From: Paenibacillus borealis
GTDB lineage: Bacteria > Bacillota > Bacilli > Paenibacillales > Paenibacillaceae
Direction: 5' to 3'
Assembly: GCF_000758665.1 (NCBI RefSeq)
Contig: NZ_CP009285.1
Coordinates: 3,286,001 to 3,350,000, forward strand
DNA: 64,000 nucleotides
Shown piece after piece: positions 37,087 to 45,081 of the stretch. The notes beneath the pieces were generated by a model. It saw only the letters and a program-made list of their open reading frames with translations. It ran no database searches and was not told the origin of the DNA. The first letter of the stretch is position 1; every line of letters starts with the position of its first letter. Both the position numbers and the translations under genes were made by a program.

Positions 37087-37800
37087 ATGCTGACGATCAA
37101 ACATTTTACGAAGAGCTATAAAGGCGGGAAGAAGGCGGTAGATGACTTAAGCTTAGTGGTCGAGCGGGGCGATATCTATGGCTTCATCGGACATAACGGG
37201 GCGGGCAAAACAACAACCATCCGTGCTGTAGTGGGCGTACTTGATTTTGAAGAAGGAGACATAGAGATTGACGGAATCTCCATTAAAAAAGATCCGGTAG
37301 CCTGCAAAGCGAATATTGCCTATATTCCGGATAATCCCGATCTGTACGATCATCTTACCGGCATCCAGTACCTGAATTTCATCGGCGATCTCTTTAGTGT
37401 ATCCAAGGCCAACCGTGAACGGCTCATTAAGAAATACAGCGATGCCTTTCAGATTACGGCCAATCTGGGCGATATGATCTCTTCGTATTCTCACGGCATG
37501 AAGCAGAAGCTTGCGATTATCTCAGCGCTTATACATGAGCCCAAGCTGTTGGTGCTGGACGAACCTTTTGTAGGACTGGATCCCAAAGCTGCGCATACGC
37601 TGAAAACCATCATGGCTGAGCTGTGCAGCAGCGGAGGGGCGATCTTCTTCTCGACGCATGTGCTGGATACGGCAGAGAAGATATGCAATAAGATCGCGAT
37701 CATTAAGGCAGGCCAGCTCATTGCCCATGGCAGCACTGAAGAGGTGAAGGGCAAGAACAGCCTTGAGGAAGTATTCATGGAGTTGATCGACAATGATTAA
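37087..37800 (+). CDS. ABC transporter ATP-binding protein
   Basis: A 237-aa ATPase with Walker A GHNGAGKTT, signature YSHGMKQKLAIIS, Walker B LLVLDEPFVGLDP and FFSTHVLDTAEK. It is the EcsA-like/CcmA type, coupled to the permease that follows with an 8-nt overlap. It is 76 nt after the previous ABC gene, so it may belong to the same TetR-controlled transcript. Confidence 0.9.
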   Translation: MLTIKHFTKSYKGGKKAVDDLSLVVERGDIYGFIGHNGAGKTTTIRAVVGVLDFEEGDIEIDGISIKKDPVACKANIAYIPDNPDLYDHLTGIQYLNFIGDLFSVSKANRERLIKKYSDAFQITANLGDMISSYSHGMKQKLAIISALIHEPKLLVLDEPFVGLDPKAAHTLKTIMAELCSSGGAIFFSTHVLDTAEKICNKIAIIKAGQLIAHGSTEEVKGKNSLEEVFMELIDND

Positions 37801-39391
37801 TATCTGGAGATTGACGAAGCTGCAGCTGCTGTCCTCCTTCGGCCTGAATAAAGCGCTGCATACGAAAGACCCTGCAGAGAGACGCAAGGCGCTGCTGCTC
37901 AGCATAACGATTATAGCCGGTGTACTCATGATAGGAGCGGTGTCCTTCAGCTACAGCTTCATGATGGCCATGGCTTTCGAGGAGCTGGGGCGGATGGATC
38001 TGCTGCTGGCTATTATGATGGCAGTTACCTCGATTGTCGGGTTCTTCACCACAGTCTATAAGGCCAGCGGGGTGTTATTCAGCTATAAGGATTATGATCT
38101 GGTGATGTCGCTGCCGGTGAAGACGAGTCATGTGGTTGCGAGCCGGGTGCTTCAGCTGTATGTGATGAATCTGTTTTTTACACTGCTGGTTATGCTTCCT
38201 GCGGGCGCGGTCTATGCGATACAGGTCAGTCCGGGTGTGCTGTTTTATCTGTTTTTTGGAATGACACTCTTATTCATCACCTTGCTGCCGATTGTAGCGG
38301 CAACGATTATAGGCGCACTCATCAGCTGGGTTTCTTCAAGATTTAGAGCAAGCAAGATGATTAGTGTTGTATTCACTTTTGCCGTCCTTATTGTATTCAT
38401 GCTGGGTTCGTTTAAGCTTGATGGAGACCAGCAGGAGCTTGCTGATGTGGGGACAGGGCTGGGCGATGCGATCTTTAAGCTGTATCCCCTGGCGTCCGTG
38501 TATGTCGATGCGGTCTGCTCGTACCGGGTAAGTTCACTGATCTTCTTCATCGGCCTGTCTGTACTTGCATTTGTACTCTTTTCCACTGTGCTGGCAACCC
38601 GGTACAAAGCTATTCATACAGGCCTTATGACCAGCCACGCAGCCAGCAGGTATACCATGAAGCCGCTGCATGCGAATTCTGCTTTTAAGGCATTGTACTT
38701 CAAGGAGCTGCGCCGCTATTTCAGCTCAGCCAATTATGTGCTGAATACGGGTATCGGTATGGTGCTATTACTGGTTATGTCAGTTTCCTTATTGTTCGTC
38801 AGCTCAGAGAAGCTTGGGGTCGTGCTCGACATTCCGCAGTTATCGGAGTATTTGAGCACGCTGAGTCCGCTTGTGGTTTCCTTATTTGTGGTTCTGAGCT
38901 GCACTACGGCAAGTTCGGTTTCGCTTGAAGGGAATCATTTGTGGATTTTGACAAGCTCGCCCGTATCCAAGCCAACCATTATCCTCAGCAAAGTTGCCGT
39001 GAATCTCACCATTACGATACCGGTCATAGCCGTGAGCTGGGGACTGCTTATATATACGCTGCGGACCGGATGGATGGAAAGTATATTAATGCTTGTGATC
39101 CCTGTGCTCTATGCATGCTATTCAGCCATGCTGGGTGTGATTGTGAACCTGAAGCTGCCTAAGCTGGACTGGACAAGTGAGGTTACGGCGATCAAGCAGA
39201 GTGCAGCGGTGCTGGTATCGATGCTTCTGGGATTCATCAGTCTGGTTGTTCCGGCCGCACTGTTAATGCTGCTGAGTACAGTGAATGGAAATCTCATCCT
39301 GCTGGGCTATGGAATCCTTATGGCAGCGGTATGCGCCGGAATGTACAGATATATACAGGTTAGCGGGGAACGTTTGTTTCAGAGGCTGTAG
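37793..39391 (+). CDS. Large ABC exporter membrane protein
   Basis: A 532-aa membrane protein with many hydrophobic segments (about twelve) and no FtsX or ABC-2 signature that I can name. FSYKDYDLVMSLPVKTSHVV near residue 100 is typical of the putative ABC exporter family found beside CcmA-type ATPases in Bacillales. It overlaps the ATPase by 8 nt, so the two form one transporter. A terminator follows. Confidence 0.8.
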   Translation: MINIWRLTKLQLLSSFGLNKALHTKDPAERRKALLLSITIIAGVLMIGAVSFSYSFMMAMAFEELGRMDLLLAIMMAVTSIVGFFTTVYKASGVLFSYKDYDLVMSLPVKTSHVVASRVLQLYVMNLFFTLLVMLPAGAVYAIQVSPGVLFYLFFGMTLLFITLLPIVAATIIGALISWVSSRFRASKMISVVFTFAVLIVFMLGSFKLDGDQQELADVGTGLGDAIFKLYPLASVYVDAVCSYRVSSLIFFIGLSVLAFVLFSTVLATRYKAIHTGLMTSHAASRYTMKPLHANSAFKALYFKELRRYFSSANYVLNTGIGMVLLLVMSVSLLFVSSEKLGVVLDIPQLSEYLSTLSPLVVSLFVVLSCTTASSVSLEGNHLWILTSSPVSKPTIILSKVAVNLTITIPVIAVSWGLLIYTLRTGWMESILMLVIPVLYACYSAMLGVIVNLKLPKLDWTSEVTAIKQSAAVLVSMLLGFISLVVPAALLMLLSTVNGNLILLGYGILMAAVCAGMYRYIQVSGERLFQRL

Positions 39392-39397
39392 CCATAC

Positions 39398-39450
39398 AAA
39401 AGAAACCACTCTTAAAATAGGATTAACCCTTTCAAAGAAGTGGTTTCTTT
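39398..39450. terminator. Bidirectional terminator
   Basis: AAAGAAACCACT / AGTGGTTTCTTT stem, between the convergent ABC exporter and methyltransferase genes. Confidence 0.8.
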
Positions 39451-39496
39451 GTGCTATCTATGAACAATGCTCATCAAAGCCCCTTATGTTAATCTA

Positions 39497-40318
39497 TTAA
39501 GGTTTAGTACCGCAGGCCATAAAAAATAGCATCATCGCATGCGCATCCGGGGAACGGCAGAATTGTTCATAAGCTCGGTTCAATTCCTCATACTCATATT
39601 CCGTAATGATACCTGTCTTATAGAACCCGGTGAACCGGTTAATATCAAATTGCCGCTTGAAGCCTTCTATACCATGCAGATCGCTGTGCTGGAGGATGGC
39701 ATCCATATCTACGTCTGTATAGCCGGAGCCGGATAACAGGCGTGGCAGGCTTCGGCCAATGTTGCGGTTTCCGCCTCTTGAAGCCTGCTGCTGGACCAGC
39801 TTTTGGATAATAGCAGGCATAACCCCGATTTCAGGCTCAATTGCCCCGAACATCCCGTCGTCCACATCGATAATGACCAATTTGCCGCCAGGTTTGAGGA
39901 CACGTCTAAGTTCTGCTGCTGCCTGCTGCGGGTTATGTAGATGAAGAAAGATTAAACGGGCAATAACAAAATCATATTGATTGTCAGGCAGTCCAGTCTC
40001 ATACACCGAAGCGTGGGCGAAGGTAAGCCGTGATTCGTGGATGTGGCTTAATCTGAGCTTAGCCTCTTCAAGTAAAGCATCATCGATATCGAGGGCTGTG
40101 ATCTCACTGTGTGGCAGGTGCTCCAGCAATTGACCCGTGACAAATCCCGGACCTGCACCGGCCTCCAGAACCTTCATCCCGTCTGTCAATCCGAATTGCT
40201 GCAAAGTGCGGTACTCTTTATTCCAGCCCATCAAAGCTTGTTCCTGCAAGCGCAGCAGTTCAGCTTCTGCTCCGATACTGACATTCTGGAAATTATACGT
40301 TGAGTTACGTGCGTTCAC
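39497..40318 (-). CDS. SAM-dependent class I methyltransferase
   Basis: A roughly 273-aa methyltransferase. Motif I VLEAGAGPGFVTGQLLEHLP, acidic loop ITALDIDD and later LKPGGKLVIIDVDDG fix the Rossmann fold. The start is most likely the GTG at 40318 with GGGAGGA 6 nt before it, not the GTG at 40333, which would lie in that site. It stands alone between convergent terminators and trpS. The substrate is unknown. Confidence 0.85.
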   Translation of the reverse strand: MNARNSTYNFQNVSIGAEAELLRLQEQALMGWNKEYRTLQQFGLTDGMKVLEAGAGPGFVTGQLLEHLPHSEITALDIDDALLEEAKLRLSHIHESRLTFAHASVYETGLPDNQYDFVIARLIFLHLHNPQQAAAELRRVLKPGGKLVIIDVDDGMFGAIEPEIGVMPAIIQKLVQQQASRGGNRNIGRSLPRLLSGSGYTDVDMDAILQHSDLHGIEGFKRQFDINRFTGFYKTGIITEYEYEELNRAYEQFCRSPDAHAMMLFFMACGTKP

Positions 40319-40409
40319 CGATATTCCTCCCACCAGTCTATTTTATATCAGGTATAGATTAGATAATTTTACCATATCACCTGTTTGAGTCAAACTCCGC
40401 TCTGGGGAT

Positions 40410-41411
40410 CTATTTATAGCGTCCGATCCTGGATTTGACCTGGGCAAGCAGAGGTGCAGCTAGGGCTCTTGCCTTCCGGGCACCTTCACACAGGATGGCG
40501 TCGATCTGTTCCGGCTCTGCCATTAACTCATGGTATTTCTTCCGGGGCTCCTCCAGTGCAGCATTGATCACCTGAAACAGCTCCTGCTTGGCCTCGCCCC
40601 AGCTGATGCCGCTTAGATATTGGTTCCTGAAATCCTGTACTTGAGCGGGAGCCGCAAACTCTTTGTACAGCAAGAAAATATTAGACGTATCCGGGTCTTT
40701 CGGCTCCTGGGGAGGCGTAGAGTCCGTTTTGATTTTGCTGATCAGCTTCTTCAGGTTCTCTGGTGTTTCGAACAGCGGAATCGTATTATTGTAGCTTTTG
40801 CTCATTTTTCTCCCGTCAAGGCCAGGGATGACCGCTGTACTCTCATCTACCATATAATCAGGCAGCTTGAAGGTATCTCCATAAATGCGGTTGAAGCCTT
40901 CGGCAATATCTCTGGCGATCTCCACATGCTGAATCTGGTCTTTACCGACAGGAACCTTGTCTGATTGAAACAGCAGAATGTCCGCTGCCATCAGAACCGG
41001 ATAAGTGAACAGGCCCATATTGACTCCGGTATCCGCATCCACGCCTAATTGAATATTTTGTTCATGAATGGCTTTGTACGCATGGGCACGGTTCATCAGA
41101 CCTTTGGAGGTCAGGCAGGCCAGAATCCAGCTCAGCTCGAAGATCTCCGGCACATCAGACTGTCTATAGAAAATCACCCGGTCCGGGTCCAGTCCCAATG
41201 CCAGCCATGTGCCTGCAATGCTGTAAGACAGATGATTAAACTCTTCTCTGTCCTGAATGAAAGTTAATCCATGATAGTCAGCGATAAAATAAAGTGAAGT
41301 ACAATCACCGGCCCCGGCGAGTTGCAGTGCAGGCTTGATGGCACCGATGTAATTCCCCAGATGGACTTTGCCTGTAGGCTTAATTCCGGTTAATACAATT
41401 TCCTTGCTCAT
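40410..41411 (-). CDS. trpS: Tryptophan-tRNA ligase
   Basis: A 333-aa class I aminoacyl-tRNA synthetase charging tRNA-Trp. It has the HIGH-type motif in KPTGKVHLGNYIG and KMSKS in GRKMSKSYNN. Length and domain order match bacterial TrpS. The start at 41411 (MSKEIVLTG) follows GGAGGGATAAC; the frame runs on upstream to 41540 only because the T-box leader lacks stops. Expression is controlled by the T-box at 41435-41700. It is not close to a trp operon, so it could be the main or a second copy. Confidence 0.95.
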   Translation of the reverse strand: MSKEIVLTGIKPTGKVHLGNYIGAIKPALQLAGAGDCTSLYFIADYHGLTFIQDREEFNHLSYSIAGTWLALGLDPDRVIFYRQSDVPEIFELSWILACLTSKGLMNRAHAYKAIHEQNIQLGVDADTGVNMGLFTYPVLMAADILLFQSDKVPVGKDQIQHVEIARDIAEGFNRIYGDTFKLPDYMVDESTAVIPGLDGRKMSKSYNNTIPLFETPENLKKLISKIKTDSTPPQEPKDPDTSNIFLLYKEFAAPAQVQDFRNQYLSGISWGEAKQELFQVINAALEEPRKKYHELMAEPEQIDAILCEGARKARALAAPLLAQVKSRIGRYK

Positions 41412-41434
41412 GTTATCCCTCCGTTTATAAAAAT

Positions 41435-41700
41435 CAAAAAGGGGTCCTCTCATCCTGAAAAGGACGAGAAAACCCCGTGGTACCACCTTAATTAGCCCGG
41501 ATTGTGATCCGGACCCGCTTGAACGTATCGCGACAAACACTATATGTCTGAATACGCGTCTCTTGTAACGATGAGACTTTCGCCAAAGCCTACTTCCTGA
41601 AGGTTCGGTTTGGATGCTCAGAAGCCCACTTCGGCATAATCCCTACACTGATTCGCAGCGATCATCAGCTCTCTGGAGTATTCGTTATGCGTACTCTCTT
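41435..41700 (-). promoter_or_regulatory. T-box leader with Trp (UGG) specifier, upstream of trpS
   Basis: On the minus strand the T-box sequence AAGGTGGTACCACGGGG (41472-41488) precedes a terminator, GGGGTTTTCTC...GAGAGGACCCC plus TTTTT (41436-41476). Upstream lie AGTA-containing stem I sequence and GAAGTGGGCTTCTGAGC, in which TGG (plus-strand 41626-41628) is placed as the specifier codon. Uncharged tRNA-Trp would favour the antiterminator and trpS expression. Confidence 0.87.
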
Positions 41701-41893
41701 CGTCATTGCATAGTTGTATAAAATTGTATTACTGTATTTTTACAACATCTATGGGTGAATGTCAATTGGCAGGGCTTCCTTAGTGAAGTGCCGTCAGTTT
41801 GTATTCAAGAACTTACATGCAATATATCATGGTGGAATAATGTATTTCATTGTAATGTTTGTAAGTGTATTTAAAGAAGAAATGGGGGGAGCC

Positions 41894-42379
41894 ATGGGAA
41901 TAGAATATAGAAAAATAAGTGAGTTCGGGCGGGGAACACTCTTTGAACTATTGAAAGACGCCTATGCCATTGATTGCCGGTATGAGCAAAGCTGCCTTGC
42001 TGAATGGCGGGATTTTGACAACTTTTTCTTTGATAATCTGCAAATTGCCGATAAATACGGGTTCATCACAACGCTACACGGTGAAGCCATCGGCTTTGTT
42101 TCCTGGGACCCGAGGAACCTGCCTGAGGTTGCGGAAATAGGCCATAACTGCATTGCTTCAGCACACAAAGGTAAGGGTTACAGTAAAATGCAGCTTCAAG
42201 AAGCAGTGAATAGAATCCTCCACAATGAAGTCCGGAAAATTATTGTAACGACGAATGATGATCTAATCCCCGCCCGGCGGATGTATGAGAGCATCGGATT
42301 CACCCTGTCGCGCAGAAGACCGAATAATCATATTGCCGGACTGGACGGCGAGCACTTGGATTATGTATATTTTGTATAA
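41894..42379 (+). CDS. GNAT family N-acetyltransferase
   Basis: An acetyltransferase of about 161 aa. The acetyl-CoA region is IGHNCIASAHKGKGYSKMQL followed by IIVTTNDDLIPARRMYESIG, a normal GNAT core. The start at 41894 (MGIEYRK) is preferred over upstream ATGs in the same frame because of GGGGGGA just before it and the family length. It is 18 nt before a second GNAT gene, probably an operon. The substrate is unknown. Confidence 0.82.
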   Translation: MGIEYRKISEFGRGTLFELLKDAYAIDCRYEQSCLAEWRDFDNFFFDNLQIADKYGFITTLHGEAIGFVSWDPRNLPEVAEIGHNCIASAHKGKGYSKMQLQEAVNRILHNEVRKIIVTTNDDLIPARRMYESIGFTLSRRRPNNHIAGLDGEHLDYVYFV

Positions 42380-42397
42380 AATCTGGAGGTACATAGA

Positions 42398-42871
42398 ATG
42401 GAAGTTACGTTAAGTACAGCGGTAGTGGAAGATGCGCCAGCGATTCATGAAATGCAAACCCGGGCATTCATGCCTCTGCTCGAGAAATATCAGGATCATG
42501 AAACGAACCCGGCCAATGAAACTGTGGAGAGAGTGGCGGAACGGATCAATCAGGCTTCTGTAGATTATTACATCATCCGGTATGCCGGTGTCGCGGCAGG
42601 CAGTATCAGAGTCAAAAAGACAGATGAGCAGAAATATTGGCTCGGCCAAATATTTATCTTGCCGGAATATCAAGGCCAAGGCATAGCCCAGCAGGTGTTC
42701 GCCCAGATCGAGAAAATCTATGCTGACGCTACAGTCTGGGGGCTGGCTACCATCATGCAAGAGGAAAGGAACTGCTACCTGTATGAGAAGCTGGGTTACA
42801 GAAGAACGGGTGAGACCAAAGAGATCAACGACAAGCTGACTTTGTGTTTTTATGAAAAAAAGCTTATTTAA
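42398..42871 (+). CDS. GNAT family N-acetyltransferase
   Basis: A 157-aa acetyltransferase with the acetyl-CoA loop WLGQIFILPEYQGQGIAQQV and the C-terminal NCYLYEKLGYRRTGE. TGGAGG lies 7 nt before the ATG. It is paired with the preceding GNAT gene but is not closely similar to it. Confidence 0.87.
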   Translation: MEVTLSTAVVEDAPAIHEMQTRAFMPLLEKYQDHETNPANETVERVAERINQASVDYYIIRYAGVAAGSIRVKKTDEQKYWLGQIFILPEYQGQGIAQQVFAQIEKIYADATVWGLATIMQEERNCYLYEKLGYRRTGETKEINDKLTLCFYEKKLI

Positions 42872-42944
42872 GGCTCACATTATAAAGCTATATAATGCTG
42901 TATATATTGCAACTTTGATTTCATAAATACCTAAGTTTTCGAGG

Positions 42945-43075
42945 GGATTGTTGTATGAAATGCAGGATTTGTCTCTTTCAGCGGCTTGGAGGAGGCGGAA
43001 TGCTGCATTCCGTACAACAATTTTCGATTATGGATGTTTTAGGGAGGAGAATGTTGCATTTTGTGCAGGATTGTA
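42945..43075. repeat. Array of about 51-bp hairpin units (family C), second locus
   Basis: Units at 42949 (TGTTGTA-TGAAA-TGCAGGA), 43001 (TGCTGCA-TTCCG-TACAACA) and 43052 (TGTTGCA-TTTTG-TGCAGGA), spaced 52 and 51 bp. The middle unit is the inverse of the canonical one at 3941. They occupy most of the gap 42872-43140. Confidence 0.7.
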
Positions 43076-43141
43076 AATAGTAATAGATATAGACAGGTGC
43101 TTGACAAGCCGATTAATAAAAAGTAAAGTGATAATATAAAA

Positions 43142-43190
43142 TATCTTAACTTAAAGATAATATTTGACCTAATATCTTAAAGTAAAGATA
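43142..43190. promoter_or_regulatory. Twin operators and promoter of the dioxygenase operon
   Basis: TATCTTAACTTAAAGATA (43142-43159) and TATCTTAAAGTAAAGATA (43173-43190) share TATCTT-N6-AAGATA and are 31 bp apart, about three helical turns. TTGACC (43164-43169) lies between them and TATATA overlaps the second, so binding would block the promoter. The layout recalls MhqR-type control of ring-cleaving dioxygenases, although no such regulator is adjacent. Confidence 0.65.
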
Positions 43191-43242
43191 TATAGGCTAT
43201 ATTAGTTGCTACTCAAATAAATCAAAACAGGAGTGAATTCAA

Positions 43243-44181
43243 ATGAACAAACAAACTATGGGCATTCATCATATCACCGCAATAGTCGGCCATCCGCAGG
43301 AAAATATGGACTTTTATGCAGGCGTGCTGGGACTCCGGCTGGTTAAGCAGACTGTTAATTTCGACGATCCGGGAACGTATCACTTCTACTTCGGCAATAA
43401 TGGCGGCAAGCCGGGGACTATTATTACTTTCTTCCCTTGGGCAGATGCGTATCAGGGTAAAATTGGCGGGGGGCAAGTCGGCGTTACTTCATATGTGATT
43501 CCGGCAGGGGCGATGGCTTTCTGGAGAGAAAGACTGACGAAGTTCGAGGTTGCTTTTACCGAAATGGAGCGGTTTGGCGAGCAATACCTGGAATTCGATG
43601 ATCCGCATGGTCTGCATCTCGAACTGGTGGAACGTGAGGCTGGAGAGCTTAATGAATGGACCTTCGGCGGAGTAACGCCAGAGGTTGCGATCAAAGGCTT
43701 CGGCGGTGCGACACTGCTGTCCACACATCCGGAGCAGACTGCTGAGCTGCTGGAGAAGGTGATGGGACTTACCTTCGTAGGACAGGAAGGCGACATCGCC
43801 CGTTACCGTTCGGCTGCGGATATCGGAAATGTGGTTGAACTGAAGGTTACTGCGGTACAGCGCGGTGAAATGGGTGTCGGCACCGTGCATCATATCGCCT
43901 GGAGAGCGAAGGATGACCAGGATCAGCTTGAATGGCAGGATTATGTGCATGATAATGGATATGGGGTAACGCCAGTTCAGGACCGGAATTATTTCAACGC
44001 CATCTACTTCAGAGAGCATGGGGAGATTCTGTTTGAAATCGCCACTGATCCTCCGGGCTTCGCCCATGACGAAACACCGGAAACGATGGGCAGCCACCTG
44101 ATGCTGCCGGCGCAATATGAGCCGCACAGAGAACAGCTTGAACAGGTGCTGCTGCCGTTCACTATAAGAGAATTAGGTTAA
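43243..44181 (+). CDS. Ring-cleaving dioxygenase (MhqA/MhqO-like)
   Basis: A 312-aa vicinal oxygen chelate protein with two glyoxalase/extradiol repeats. IHHITAIVGHPQENMDFY starts the first; GTVHHIAWRAKDD starts the second, with metal ligands His in each and Glu in GEILFEIATDP. The family members MhqA/E/O in Bacillus subtilis cleave or detoxify hydroquinone-type compounds. AGGAGTG precedes the ATG. It is followed at 24 nt by a flavin reductase-like gene. Confidence 0.9.
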   Translation: MNKQTMGIHHITAIVGHPQENMDFYAGVLGLRLVKQTVNFDDPGTYHFYFGNNGGKPGTIITFFPWADAYQGKIGGGQVGVTSYVIPAGAMAFWRERLTKFEVAFTEMERFGEQYLEFDDPHGLHLELVEREAGELNEWTFGGVTPEVAIKGFGGATLLSTHPEQTAELLEKVMGLTFVGQEGDIARYRSAADIGNVVELKVTAVQRGEMGVGTVHHIAWRAKDDQDQLEWQDYVHDNGYGVTPVQDRNYFNAIYFREHGEILFEIATDPPGFAHDETPETMGSHLMLPAQYEPHREQLEQVLLPFTIRELG

Positions 44182-44205
44182 TCCAGCTCCAGAGAAGGGG
44201 ATGTT

Positions 44206-44802
44206 ATGATGATTTCAATTGATCCACAGCACAATACCGAGCGGGACAATTATAAGCTTCTGGTTGGGAGCATTATCCCGCGGCCGATTGCTTTTGTCAC
44301 GACGATGTCGGAGGAGGGGATCTTAAACGGTGCGCCGTTCAGCTATTTCAACATTGTATCCTCTAACCCGCCAATGATCTCTATTTCGATTCAGCATGCT
44401 GCGGGCCAGTCCAAGGATACCGCGCGGAATATTAAGCAGACGAAGGAGTTTGTCGTTCATATTGTGGATCAGCAGAATGTCGGGCAGGTAAATATCACCG
44501 CAGCGCCCCTGCCTCCGGACCAGAGTGAGATTTCTTTAGCCGGACTGACGCCTGTAGACAGCCTGCAGATTGCTGTTCCGGGGGTTAAAGAAGCGAAGGT
44601 GCGGATGGAATGCCTGCTTGAGCATTGTGTGGAGCTGCCTAATAATGACCTGATTATCGGCAGGATTGTACAGTTTCATATGGATGAGGATATCTACGAA
44701 CAGGGAAGAATTGATCCGGTAAAATTAGGGGCGGTAAGCCGCCTGGCGGGGAATAATTATGCGGGGGTTGGTGAGATTTTTACGATCGAGCGGCCGGTGT
44801 AA
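44206..44802 (+). CDS. Flavin reductase-like FMN-binding protein
   Basis: A 198-aa split-barrel flavoprotein of the flavin reductase-like family (YwrF type): LLVGSIIPRPIAFVTTMSEE, APFSYFNIVSSNPPMISISI, and KLGAVSRLAGNNYAGVGE at the end. It probably binds FMN and may reduce flavin or quinones for the preceding dioxygenase. It is co-transcribed with it and followed by a good terminator. Confidence 0.87.
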   Translation: MMISIDPQHNTERDNYKLLVGSIIPRPIAFVTTMSEEGILNGAPFSYFNIVSSNPPMISISIQHAAGQSKDTARNIKQTKEFVVHIVDQQNVGQVNITAAPLPPDQSEISLAGLTPVDSLQIAVPGVKEAKVRMECLLEHCVELPNNDLIIGRIVQFHMDEDIYEQGRIDPVKLGAVSRLAGNNYAGVGEIFTIERPV

Positions 44803-44820
44803 GAGCATATAGGTACAACA

Positions 44821-44845
44821 AAACCCTGGCGGAAGCGCCAGGGTT
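44821..44845 (+). terminator. Terminator after flavin reductase-like gene
   Basis: AAACCCTGGCG-GAAG-CGCCAGGGTT, an 11-bp stem with a tetraloop. Confidence 0.8.
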
Positions 44846-45081
44846 AATTATGTATCGGGAAGTATTGCATACAAAGAAGTAATATGCTAAAGTTAAAGAA
44901 CTGTCGACTTTTTTGAAAAACGAACATAGGTATGTCATCTTATTTATATCTTAATTATAGCAAAGAGACATCCGGTTTGTCAACCCGCCAGTTTGGGGCT
45001 TTTTCAGCGGGAAAGATAAGGGAAGTGTATGGCACGGAGTATTCAGATTCTTATCCTTCAAGAAAAGGGAGTGTTCGGGTG

